From the NCBI GenBank assembly GCA_016748015.1, contig JAAOMT010000263.1, forward strand, positions 176,302 through 240,301: a stretch of DNA of 64,000 bases, written 5' to 3'. The notes beneath the pieces were generated by a model. That model worked only from the letters and a program-made list of their open reading frames with translations, was not told the origin of the DNA and did no database searches. The DNA comes from Geosiphon pyriformis. Lineage: Eukaryota > Glomeromycota > Glomeromycetes > Archaeosporales > Geosiphonaceae. Of the stretch, positions 1 to 14,370 are shown piece after piece. A program made the translations under genes and the position numbers. Numbering within the stretch: the stretch's first letter is position 1; each line of letters opens with the position of its first letter.

Positions 1-301
1 CTGATTTAAAGACTTGGAGATTATCATTTCTATAAATCCTTGATTCAGTTTCATATTGAAAAGGGCTTCCTTCAGCTTTGAGCACTAAATCCAAAGTAGT
101 CTTTTAATAAGATCACATTCCTTTTGTGTTTGACCTCAAGGATGTTTTTATTCATAAAAGAAAAAGCGAAGGGTTTATAATGATAAGGAATTGTAGTCAA
201 AAAACCTGGGTAAGTTTCTGAACCAATCTCAAATTAAAAGAGAACAAGATATCTTTTACTCAAATCATCTTTGAATTGCTAAACTCGAAATAATTTTTTT
301 G

Positions 302-1897
302 TTAAAATTCAGCGATAGCGTAATCGCCATACATATCGAACCAAAGGTTTTCGACAAACTCCAAGATTTTTTTGGCCTCGTCTAAAAGCTCGGTATCAAA
401 TATTGAACAATCAAATTCGAAGGCACCAAAACCAACTCGTCTAAGATTCCCTTTTTCCTTTGCGAATTTCACAATCATTCTCAAATGTTCGTTGCTGAGT
501 CCAACCTCTTCGGCAATACCGAGCTGTTGTAGTGGGGCCCGGCAAAATGCGAGAAATACACCCAGAGCTTCAATTGACATGGAAAAGTGTATGTTCAAAT
601 GAGTGATGTTGACGGGAAGGAGCCAAGCAAGTTGAAATAAAAACGGATCTGTGTCGATAATATATTGGCCATCATATCTAAGTGAAAACTGTCGTAAGCT
701 CCCGCAATTATTAAAGATCTTTTGCAGTGATCTGGCAGTTGATTTATCGACAAGGATACCAAAGCGAACCAAGTTAGGGCAATGGTCGGCGATAGTCTCG
801 AAAAGCGAAGCAGAACAATTTTGAATCATTACAACTAAATCGGTTAAATTTTCACCTGCAAGCCTAATTAATGGTGAGCAATCAGATGACGAAATAGCAT
901 CAGTATTTTCTTTGTTCAAAAAATAAAGTTTCTTTAATTTGAAGGACGCAGATAAAAGGGGAGTCCAAATTTCTGATTTCATTTTGCACTCAATGAATAC
1001 GAGGGTATCCAATTTTGAACAAATCACAAGTGCCTCAAGGGAAGCTTGACTGAGGTAACTCCATTTAAACTCCAGTCTGGTGAGAGAGTGAGCTTGACAC
1101 TGCATGGCAAAGATAAAAGATCTCGGGTCAACGGACCATGCCTCAATAATCACGCGTCTAATTTCATTTTGAACACGAATGAGACGAATAAGAGATTTTT
1201 CCATTTCTTGACTGAATCCATCAATTTTAATATATAGATAATTGATACTTTGGCAGACGTGGGCCATTGAGGCAAATGTCCGCGCAATATTGCCTTTTTC
1301 GGATTCTTTGTATTCCGCTGAATATTGGCAGATTGTGAAGCGTTCGAGATGTGACAAGCTAATTAATGCCCCTGTAAATCCAGTTATTTCTGGGATATTT
1401 ATTGTCTCTCGTGTTTTTTCAAATTCAAGACTTAATAATCTCTTTGAGCGTGACAAAATCATTTTTAATACTTGAATGAATACAATGGATCCTTTGCCAA
1501 GGCGAATTATTTTTGGTGTTTCTTTTAAAGTGCTGGAATACCATCCACGTATAGCGAGATCCAATTTTCGATAATCAAGCTCAGTGATGAATGCTGGATA
1601 ATCAAATATTGGACGTATCGGTTTCTTCTCATATGTTCTGATTTTTTCCCTGTCTAAAACCCCCCTTTCATAACGGCTTAAACATGAAATCAGCGTAGAG
1701 GCCAGTCGAGTGTCAGCTGTGTTATGGTTAAAAAAGAAAAAAGGATGACTCCATAATATTGGTACAATCCGTCTGCACCAACAACGATTGACTAACAAGC
1801 AAGAACAGAGCGAATTTCCATCATATTCAAGGTGCTTGAAAATTTCATCGAGACATTCGAGTTCTAAACGTACAATATAAGATTTTGATTTTTCCAT
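302..1897 (-). CDS. F-box protein with leucine-rich C-terminal region
   Basis: Single open frame of 531 residues without introns. The N-terminus (about residues 10-50) has the F-box pattern: LECLDEIFKHL, then a CLLVNRCW segment and IVPILW, the usual F-box order of leucine/proline-rich helix followed by a Cys/Trp-rich helix. The rest is a long run of leucine-rich segments (for example LTRLEFKW, LDTLVFIECK, LKKLYFLN) that resembles degenerate leucine-rich repeats. Such proteins are known to act as substrate adaptors of SCF ubiquitin ligases: the F-box binds Skp1 and the repeats bind the target. The target cannot be inferred. F-box genes are strongly expanded in Glomeromycotina. The start is the first ATG of the frame and gives a complete F-box. 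It is transcribed away from the AFG2-type gene, 142 bases upstream. Confidence 0.85.
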   Translation of the reverse strand: MEKSKSYIVRLELECLDEIFKHLEYDGNSLCSCLLVNRCWCRRIVPILWSHPFFFFNHNTADTRLASTLISCLSRYERGVLDREKIRTYEKKPIRPIFDYPAFITELDYRKLDLAIRGWYSSTLKETPKIIRLGKGSIVFIQVLKMILSRSKRLLSLEFEKTRETINIPEITGFTGALISLSHLERFTICQYSAEYKESEKGNIARTFASMAHVCQSINYLYIKIDGFSQEMEKSLIRLIRVQNEIRRVIIEAWSVDPRSFIFAMQCQAHSLTRLEFKWSYLSQASLEALVICSKLDTLVFIECKMKSEIWTPLLSASFKLKKLYFLNKENTDAISSSDCSPLIRLAGENLTDLVVMIQNCSASLFETIADHCPNLVRFGILVDKSTARSLQKIFNNCGSLRQFSLRYDGQYIIDTDPFLFQLAWLLPVNITHLNIHFSMSIEALGVFLAFCRAPLQQLGIAEEVGLSNEHLRMIVKFAKEKGNLRRVGFGAFEFDCSIFDTELLDEAKKILEFVENLWFDMYGDYAIAEF

Positions 1898-2039
1898 TTT
1901 GGATTTCAGTTCAGATTTGCAAACTGAATTTATAAGAATAATCAGTCATATGCAAATCATCTCAAAAATCAACTCATTATATAATATCACTAAATTGACG
2001 ATCTTTGATCAACTTAAAATTTTGTGCTCATCCTAAAGA
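1898..2039. promoter_or_regulatory. Shared divergent promoter region
   Basis: The 142 bases between the start codons of the F-box gene (-) and the AFG2-type gene (+) must hold both promoters and both 5' leaders. The stretch is AT-rich, with TATA-like strings near 1930 and 1977. No specific factor site is claimed. Confidence 0.5.
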
Positions 2040-5427
<3,388 letters not shown>

Positions 5428-7689
5428 AAGCAATTGCAAAAGATGTTCTTGATCCTCAAAAAATATCAGAAAAGGCTATTTACATCTTGACTCTGAGTCC
5501 ATATTGAAATTTGCTTTCAATACTTATATGAATACAGCCTTATTTTAATGTCTGCCCAAATCTATTGAAAGCCCATAGGATAATCCATGTAGGAAACGAC
5601 ATTTTGCGTAGTTTTCATAATATACGAAATTGAGATGCAAATTGTGGAACATGTCTTTTCACTTTTAAAATGGGTCAAATCTTCTGGCATCCAAAAAAAA
5701 ACCTAGGAAGTGATAAGCTGAAAAGAGCTAGAACAATTTTTTAAAGTGTTTACAAATATGTTTAAGGAGTCAAGTTTAGCCTGAGTGCAGATTCCTGCCA
5801 AAAATCCCCTTGGTCTGCACGTTTGGCCCTAACGGATTAGGTAACAGTGCTGACCTTTAAAGGTATACTTACATCTTTAATTTTTCGCTCCAAATGACAT
5901 TAGGGTAATTTAGGTTTCATAGGTAGGCTCATATTTCTGGTAGAATTAGGGAGTTACATGAATAATTGAGATTAAGTGAATGCTTTGTTCATTAGGCAAA
6001 AGACAAAATCCTTAGTTTTATTTATTAATTGGGTTCAGTGTGTCCATAGTATTTATATATATAATGTGGCTCTTTATGGAATTATCAAGACGATGTTAAT
6101 TTTATCTTTTATCAAATGTAAAAAAGCATCCAAAGAGCCTTCATAGAAAGGGTGGTTGTAATCTCAAATGCTTGGCATATTTAGTCAAATGATCAGATAT
6201 TCATCTTGGAAAAAGAAAAGAAATAACAAGCAAAAATAATCTAGAGAAATGTCCATGAAGCCTCGGAACGAAATTTCTGATATTTCAGTCAAAAAATTTT
6301 GTACCGATTAATTATTATTAGGATTTATTTTAATTGATTAATTATTCTGAGAAAAGTTAAATCATTCAATATTAAAACTGAATTGGAAATGATTTTAATA
6401 AGAAATGTACTTCCATATGATTTACACTTTGGATTTCATATGAAAATTATTATCGTAAAAATTATGATTACAAATGCAGAATTTTAATATTACGAAATCA
6501 AACAATTTAATTTTTTTCTTAATTCCAAAGGTTCCTTGAAATTTTTAAATTTTAAAGCAATTTTTGAGTTAGTATTTTTATTTTTATTATTATTTTAATA
6601 CAATATTTTTTTGATATATTTTGAAAATAAGTTATTGAAAATGCATTAAGATTCATGTTATCTGGAAATATTTAGGTTTATTGTTTTATTAAGCAGAATA
6701 TATAAAGAGCAAGTTTTTTTATTAAATTAAGATAAAGTGATAAGAGAAATTTTCTCATTAGCCTTTCTTGGAAATTTTAAAATGAGTGGCTAATTTTTAA
6801 TTTTCACATGCAAAACCTTTAAGGGGCCGGCCATCTGAAAATCATAATACATCAACATGAGATTCAACCCAATTGTCTGTATTGACATGTGCATTAAAAA
6901 GTCCGAAATGTACTTGGAAATAAAGAATTTAAGTTTTATTATTGCTTCATTGGTTCTCTGGAAATTTTTATAGAAGACTCTAAGTACATGTATTATAATT
7001 AGTACTTATAAGTACTTTTATACAGGATCAAAGGTATTCATAGTGTTATGGGTTTGAATAACAAGCTAACGGATAGCAAAGGAAAAGGCTATTGAGGGTG
7101 ATGGAAATAATCAAAGGGGAAATTCAATCAAAGGAGCGAATTGAATTTGTAAGGATCCAATGTGCGTGATCAGTCTCAAAATCACAGTCGCTTAATCTTT
7201 TCTGGGAAATCTGAAAGTAGAGGAATAGTTCGTCAACAAGATAACACCGCTGCTATTAGTCTATGCCTCACTTGGCGATTCTTAGAATCAATAACAGGTA
7301 TCATTGTGCTTTTCAATAATTTCTTTATTCAATGAGTTACAAGAGCAAACAAACGCTTCTCAGGCTAATGCCAACAAGTAATCCTTTATCAGATACTTGA
7401 AGGTAAGGAATTGGGAAAGGGGAATAAGCGATATGGAAGGAGTATTGGATGTAAAGAAGTTGTTTTTATTACTTTGATTTCATACTTTTCTACAGCTGAG
7501 GGATTTATCGCTTATATAGCTATTTGAAGGGGTCAATGATCAGGTCAACGATCACTATCTAAAAATAGGTTGGCTAATTATATGACCTCATTGTTAATAC
7601 ATGTAATAATTAATAAAAGCTATGGTTTTTAGCCGTAAGAATAGAAAAATATAAATTATCATATTTTTGAAACTTGACATATCTTACTG
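5428..7689. other. Intergenic, no gene recognised
   Basis: This holds the 3' region of the AFG2-type gene and the upstream region of the BTB-TLDc gene. I found no long frame, RNA gene or clear transposon motif. GC is moderate near 5.76-5.87 kb and 7.0-7.5 kb and very low at 6.3-6.8 kb. The less AT-rich patches could be old element remnants, but nothing supports a name. Confidence 0.6.
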
Positions 7690-9197
7690 ATGGCACCCAA
7701 ACAACTCTTTGACGCTTTATCTCAGGATTTTGGGAGATTATTCAATACCCAAAATCTCTCTGATGTTACACTTATCGTTGGCAAAACGCCTAATACTAGA
7801 ACCTTTCATGCTCATACGCAAATTTTAGCAGCAAGATCATCGTATTTTGCTTTAGCACTCTCTAAAGATTCGTTTAGAAGAAAAAATAACATCATTCTTT
7901 TGACCAAACCTAATATATCACCTAATATTTTTGAGGTAGCTCTCAGGTAATTTTGTTTTATTTACACTCTTTGAAAGTATTTTAACCAAAAGTAATTCAT
8001 TCGTTTTATCCTCTGGATAGATATATTTACAATGGCGAAATTTCTATTGACAAATTCAAAGTATCTGAAATCTTAGAATTGCTTATTGTAGCTAACGAAT
8101 TTATTCTGGAAAACCTTATTAATTACCTTGAAGACTATATAATTGAACACCATGAAAAAGAGTTGAAAGAAAATTTCGCCAATTTACATGAAATATCCTT
8201 TAAGCATGAATCATTTAAAAAGCTACAAGGGTTCTGCACAGAAGTCGCAGCTAAAAATCCAGCTATAATCTTCAAATCCCAAGATTTTACCTCCCTCAAT
8301 AAAAGCTTTCTTGTCTCGATTTTATCCCGGGATAACCTTCTTATGGAAGAATCTCAAATATGGGAAAACGTAGTGGAATGGGGAGTTGCGAAATTGGGCA
8401 AAAATATTAAGGTAGAAGAAATTCTTAACTGGACAGATGAAGATCGTAACGCCTTTAAGGAAATAATTGAAGAGCTTGTACCTTTGATCCGGTTCTTTCA
8501 CATGTCTTCAGTTGACTTCTATCACAAAGTAAAACCATTTGAGAGAATCTTGCCCGGAACTTTGTATGAAGATCTTTTGCATCATTATCTAGTACCGGGG
8601 AGTCATCAAAAGTCTGTAGACGCTCAGTCATTCCGACCAATTGGTTCAAAGCTTCTTCAATTGCATAATATAAAACAGCTCGATAATTGGATTCAAGGCA
8701 AAGACGAAAATACTCCTTTTAAAGATCAACTTGGAAATGATTTTAGTTTGTTACTACAAGGCAGTCGAGACGGATTTACTCCAGCTGATTTTCATCGATT
8801 ATGCGATAATAAAGGAGCAACGCTAACTGTTATTAAAGTGAAAGGAACCGGTCAACTAATTGGCGGGTATACCCCAGAATCTTGGCATTCTCGTGACAGT
8901 TGGATAGATGGAAAAGGGAGTTTTATTTTTTCCCTTGGAGATGGCAAAGTTGAGAATGCTAAATTTGGCAAATTTGTTAGCGGAAAGGGAACTTATGCTG
9001 GCCTCAAATATGGGCCTTATTTTGGCTCTAAGAGTATTTTAATGGAAGGTGATGATTTTCAAAATAATTATGGATGCTCTTGTCAAAAGGATTCATCTTA
9101 TGAACACGTTATAATCCCTGGTTCAGAAAATCAACGAGTACCCTTTTCTGTGGAAGATTATGAAGTCTTTCAAATCAAAAGTACCCTTTTCTGTTGA
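7690..9197 (+). CDS. BTB-BACK-TLDc domain protein
   Basis: Two exons, 7690-7946 and 8021-9197, joined across a 74-base GT..AG intron that splits an Arg codon (477 residues). The BTB domain is at about 20-100 (NLSDVTLIVG, FHAHTQILAARSSYF), followed by a BACK-like helical region with VANEFILENL. A TLDc domain fills the C-terminal third: FSLLLQGSRDGF, FHRLCDNKGAT, a GGYTPESWHS segment and YGPYFG. BTB proteins commonly act as Cullin-3 adaptors, and TLDc proteins are linked to oxidative-stress responses and V-ATPase binding. BTB-TLDc genes are amplified in arbuscular mycorrhizal fungi; the specific role is unknown. The intron position is identical in the paralogue at 10938-12423. The last residues are altered by a 43-bp tandem duplication, so translation stops at 9195-9197 instead of 9241-9243. 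Confidence 0.9.
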
Positions 9198-9223
9198 AGA
9201 TTATGAAGTCTTTCAAATCAACA
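9138..9223 (+). repeat. 43-bp direct tandem duplication at the 3' end of the BTB-TLDc gene
   Basis: Two head-to-tail copies (9138-9180 and 9181-9223) differ at two positions. 43 is not a multiple of three, so the second copy is read in a shifted frame. The G-to-T difference inside the second copy makes the TGA that ends the gene. Only the last few residues change; the TLDc core lies upstream. Confidence 0.93.
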
Positions 9224-10937
9224 GCCTACAATTCGTAGAATAAATTTTACTCTAGAACTCGATTAAGAGTTTTCTAACAATGGAGTTATTTTTTGAATAT
9301 AATGATTCCAACAAAGCCAATGGAACTAGAAGTTCTTGTTATCACTTCTTTCTCCTTATTTTATTTTAATTCATTTAGAAATTTGGGAATATTTTTCAAT
9401 TTGGGCTTTCCAAAATTTAAAGAAAATATAATTCAAAACCTTTTGTAACATTATATTTGTTACTCTATTCGTCCAAACCTTTTTTTCATTTCGTGAAGTT
9501 CAATTTCATGAATCAAATTTAAGGATGCTTTCTAGGTAAAGCCCTTTATATAATTTATCTTAATATTCCACACGTTAGAAAAAACCTTATTTCGAAAAAT
9601 GAGATAGAATATTTCTTACACTTGTGATATTCTAGGTTTGACAATATGTACCATTCAATACTTGTCATTTCAAACGCTTATATTATCCATTAAATTTTAT
9701 TTGTGCACTTATAGTTTCCTTGAGTTTTAAGTATTGAGGCTAATTTAATGCTACCCAAACCCCCAAGACTGTAGCTTTAAAGTGCAACTTTTATTGAAAT
9801 AGTGTTTTAATAAATTTTCTATATTTCTGTATAGAATTTAAATTAAAATTCATAATTCTTATATGGTATGGTTTTTCTTTAAGTAGCCAAAGAAGTGTAT
9901 AAGTATAATTTAGAATATGCACAAATAAAACAAATCATTCAATAAGTTTATTTCAAATTTTTAACTTCTAATAATCTTAAATATTAAAAAATATCATTAC
10001 AAAACCTTAATCACCATAAATTGTATTTGAAAATTAGTGATTGGCTATTATATAAAATTTTACCACAATGTAATTGCAAGATTTTCTGCGCAACAAAAAA
10101 ATTATATAGCATTTAAATAAAAAATGTAACTATTTTCAACTAAAATTTTGCTATTTAATATTTCTTAAAAATGTAAATCAAGTTGCTAAATAATCTGATG
10201 TAATTTTTCAATAAAAAGTTTTATTTGCTTTGGGTTAAAAATAAATCCATTTGGTTCGTATCTTACAGAAATTAAGATGAAATATAATATATTTTGGATT
10301 GAAATAATTTAAAAGATTTTGGATGCAAACGATATTAGCATAAAAACGTTATAAACTATTGATTAGATGACCCAAGCCACGATACATTAGCTCTGAAGCA
10401 ATCAACTCTGATCTCTCCCTTTCAAATCTTAAAATATAACATAAAGAAAAAAGTTATATTCTAGTTTTTTGAAACAGAAGTTTTCGTCTCTTCGAGTGTG
10501 ATATTAGGGTAAATGATTAAATGGATGTTTGAATTTAATTTAGAAAGTTGATATTGGCCTAAAATATCATAACAGTTTGAAAAGCTTCTATTTTGAAATC
10601 AAATGAATTAAAATAAAGATTCAAAGTTAGGATTTCAAGTTGTATTTAGCTTTATTAGAATGCACTATATATCCGTAAAAATAAATATACTATTAAAAAA
10701 ATTGGCTGCAAAGGAATCTCCTTTATTCCAAAATTAGCGAAATAGATACCAATTCATTAAGTCTCTCAATTCTATTTTAAAGTTTCCTTTTTAAAAGTTA
10801 ATCACGTTCTTTCTTTTCATTCCTATTGTCCAGTAGCCTAGATAATAAACTATAAAAAACTCTTTTTGTGTAAATTACCTAAATAGGATGCCCCATTTGA
10901 TCTAAAGCTTATAAAGTGTAAAAAAACTATATAAAAG
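9224..10937. other. AT-rich spacer between convergent BTB-TLDc genes
   Basis: It holds the 3' ends of both paralogues. An AATAAA string lies at 9239-9244, just beyond the plus-strand stop codon, and may serve as a poly(A) signal. I found no open frame, RNA gene or repeat family. Confidence 0.6.
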
Positions 10938-12423
10938 TCAATTCAAGTTTTCGATTTGAAAAACTTCATACTCCTCGACAAAAAAGTCTACGCTTTGATT
11001 TTCTGAATCAAGCATTATCGCGTGCTCATATGATGAATCCTTTCGGCAAAAGCATCCAGGACTATTTTGACAAACATCACTTCTCACTACAAAACTATAC
11101 TGACCAGATTCGGGTCTATAACGTAAGCTAGCATAAGTTCTCTTTCCGCTAACAAATTTGCTATTTTCAGCTTTGCCATCTCCAAGGGAAAAAATAAAAC
11201 TTCCTTTTCCATATAAATAGTTATTGTAAGAACGCCAAGATGCTTGGGTATACACACCAATCAGTTGACCAGTTCCTTTCACTTTGATAACACTGACTGT
11301 TGCTCCTTTATCATCGCATAATCGATGAAAATCCGCTGGATTGAATCCGTCTGGACTGCCTCGAAGTAACAAATTAAAATTATATTCAAGTTGGTTTTGG
11401 AAAGGAGTGTTTTCGTCTTTGCCCTGAATCCAGTGATCAAGCTGCTTCACATTATGCAATTGAAGAAGCTTTGAACCAATTGATCGGAATGGCTGAGTCT
11501 CAACAGACATTTGATGACTCCCCGGTACTAGATAATGATGTAAAAGATCTTTATACAAATTTCCGGGTAAAATTCTCGCAAATGGTTTTACTTTGTGATA
11601 GAAGTCAACAGAAGATATGTGAAAGAACCGGATTAAAGGTAGAAGCTCTTCAATTGATTCCTTAAAGGTGTCATAATTTTCATCTGTCCAATTAACAATT
11701 TCTTCTACCTTAATATTATTATCCAATTTAGCAGCTGCCCATCCCACAATCTTTTTCCATATTTCTATTTCTTCCATCATAAGGTCATCCCGAGATAAAA
11801 TTGAGGAAAGAAAATTCTTATTTAGGGAGGTGAAATCTTGGGACCTGAAGATTATAGTTGGACTTTTAGCTGCTATTTGGGTGCAAAATTCTTGTAGCTT
11901 TTTGAAAGAATTATGCATAAATGATGTTTCATGCAAAGAGGCAAAGTTTTCCTTTAGCTCTTTGGCATAATGTTCAATTAGGTAGTCTTCAAGGTGGTTA
12001 ATAAGATTTTCCAAAAGGAGCTCATCAGCGGCAATAAGTAATCCTAGAATTATAGGTATTCCGTATTTGTTAAGAGATATTTCACCAAGATATATGTATC
12101 TAGACAAAACAATAATCAAATGTATGAATAAAATATTAACAAATATTTTGACCGAACTAAACTCACCGAATTATCACCTCAAAAATTTGGGGTGAAATAT
12201 TAGGCTTAGAGAAGATAATGATGTTATTTTCTCTTTTAACCCAATAATTAGAGAGCGCTACAGCAAAGTACGAGGATCTTGCTGCTAAAATCAGCGAATG
12301 AACATGAAAAGTTCTGGGATTAGATCCATCGCCAACGACAATTCTAACATCAGAGGCTATTTGATTATTCAATATGCTCCCGAAATTATGAGATAAATCG
12401 TGTAAGAGTCGCTGGGACGCCAT
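10938..12423 (-). CDS. BTB-BACK-TLDc domain protein, paralogue in opposite orientation
   Basis: Two exons, 12423-12167 and 12099-10938, with a 67-base GT..AG intron (472 residues). The first exon is 257 bases, exactly as in the 7690-9197 gene, and splits the same Arg codon, so the two genes are duplicates. Domains: BTB (ASDVRIVVG, FHVHSLILAARSSYF), BACK-like helices (ADELLLENLINHLEDY), then TLDc (FNLLLRGSPDGF, FHRLCDDKGAT, IFSLGDG). The TLDc tail differs: the YGPYFG motif of the sister gene is replaced by YRPESG and the following residues diverge, while the final KDSSYEHAI and VFQI segments are kept. The C-terminus is the normal form without the 43-bp duplication. Its specific function is unknown. 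Confidence 0.9.
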
Positions 12424-13059
12424 AAATATCTAGCTAGCACAATTCTTGGGTTTTTATGATACAATATAGCTCAGAAGCCATTATAGTGCGCCCATTTGTT
12501 TATGTTTGCCTTGTGAGTCACCAGTGGTGGATTCTTATCAGATCTAATCATAATTGATCATCATAGATAACCAGATCTCAATTAATTAAAGTTGCAGATG
12601 GTGAAAAAAAAAATTAAAATACATTTTTTAAGATATTTAAGCATATTATTATCCAGCTTTTTACATTTTCTATTAAGAAAAAATGTTTACTATTCTTAAA
12701 TACATATGAATATTATTAATTTTTTTTAATATAAAATTGTGTCATAAGCAATGAATTTAAAATAAATAAGTTTTTTTAATATTTTATGTAAAAATATCCT
12801 TTTTTCAAACAGTAATCATTTTTGCCTTTAAATTTTTTGACTAAATTGTGTTGTTCTCGGGGCAAAAATTCTTGATCAATCGGAATAGCTCATTGTGTTA
12901 ATTCTAAAAATGTAAAGATACAACACACATTAGAAATATACAAATTTTTTATGGTAAGTACAAAAAATACCGGTTGTATCAATTTGTGTTCAGATTATTT
13001 AATACTAATTGTTTTTAAACATAATATAAACAAATTTTTTGAATTTAATGTTAAATTCA
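12424..13059. other. Upstream region of the minus-strand BTB-TLDc gene
   Basis: Very AT-rich in 12.6-12.8 kb. It must contain the promoter of the BTB-TLDc gene read leftward. A 75-codon frame starting at 12951 runs into the Sel1 pseudogene in the wrong frame and is not called. Confidence 0.5.
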
Positions 13060-14370
13060 TGCAAGGGAGAGCCAAAGAAATTATATTAAACTTGTTATTA
13101 AAACTATCACTGATATTAAAGAAGCAGTTAGCGCTAGCGAAAACCATCTGCAAGCTTAGAATTAGATTATGCACCTAAAGAAATCTATCAATGAGCGGCA
13201 GAGTGTAACTTAATTTTAGGTTTACATTTAACTAAAATAGTAATAAGACAATGACAAGCATAGTCGGCCTTTGTGACCCTTGAGTTTCAGACGATCTCTA
13301 TCCGTTTAAGAATGTAAACGAGGGAATGAAGTAAGTGTCTATTTTCAGAACATTCTAGCATTCCAGATTTCTTTAAATTATAAATTGAAATCTTTATTTA
13401 TTAGCTACAAAAAATTTGGCCATTTTCCCAGCTAGTAAATATTCAAAAGTTGCTAACTTGGTGAAAAAACATCTTGAGAGCAATCAGAAAAAACCTGAAG
13501 ACTTTTTCAATTATTTGAATAATTAAAGTTCAAAGTGTTCGATAGACTATGTTTTCCTCGGCTTTTCTTTAGAACATGGAATTGGAACTATTCCTAATCT
13601 AACAAAAGCATTTCTAGAATTTCAGAAAGCAGCAAATTCCAAAGATTTTTTTGGACAATTCTTCTTGGGTCATTGTTATGAAAATGGCATTGGTACTTCA
13701 AAAGATCGAAAAAAGCATATGACCTTTTCAAAAGCAGCAGAGGTGGGTAATACAAGTGCGCAAATCAATCTTGGATGGTGCTATCGAAATGGATTAGGAA
13801 CAACGAAAAATGAGGAAAACTCTTTTCAAAAGCAGCAGAGGTGGGACATTCAAAGGCACAAAACAATCTTGGATGGTGCTATCAAAATGGAATAGGAACA
13901 ACGAAAAATGATAAAAAATCATTTGAATTCTATTCAAAAGCAGCAGAGGCGGGACATTCAAAGGCACAAAACGATCTTGCGTTTTGTTATGATAATGGAA
14001 TAGGAACAACGAAAAATAAAAAAGCATTTGAGTTTTATTCAAAAGCAGCAGAGGCAGGAGATCTAGATCCACAATACGATCTTGGATGGTGCTATCGAAT
14101 GGATTAGGAACAACAAAAAATGAGGAAAAAGCATTCGAACTCTACTCAAAAGCAGCAGAAGCGGGAAATATAAGCGCACAATACAACCTTGGATGGTGTT
14201 ATCAAAATGGATGGGGAACGATAAAAAAGGTGAAAAAAGCATTTGAGCTATATTTAAAAGCAGCAAAGGGAAATGACTTTATTTCTTATAGTGATTTTCT
14301 TGATTTAAATGCCCATAATTTCACTTTAAAAAATCAAGATGACTTGGAACGTTTCATTTTACAATTCTAA
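13060..14370 (+). pseudogene. Sel1-repeat (SLR) protein, frameshifted
   Basis: The 13080-13260 stretch encodes, across two frames, a helical N-terminal segment (KEAVSASENHL, then LELDYAPKEIYQ, a stop and AAECNLILGLHLTK) like that of Sel1/kinase-type proteins of these fungi. From 13550 come about six Sel1-like repeats of roughly 36 residues, each with the G-CY-NGIGT core followed by [11 protein letters not shown]. Two indels break the run. Near 13815 about ten bases of a repeat unit are missing, and near 14092 one A is missing relative to the sister unit at 13785. The last frame ends at 14368-14370. Sel1 repeats are alpha-solenoids used as adaptors, and in Glomeromycotina they often occur with protein kinases. 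Several frame changes make a functional product unlikely, although unrecognised introns in the N-terminal part cannot be excluded. Confidence 0.8.

Noticed and set aside
12951-13178. 75-codon plus-strand frame as a separate gene
   Set aside because: It overlaps the N-terminal helical part of the Sel1 pseudogene in a different frame and has no family signature.
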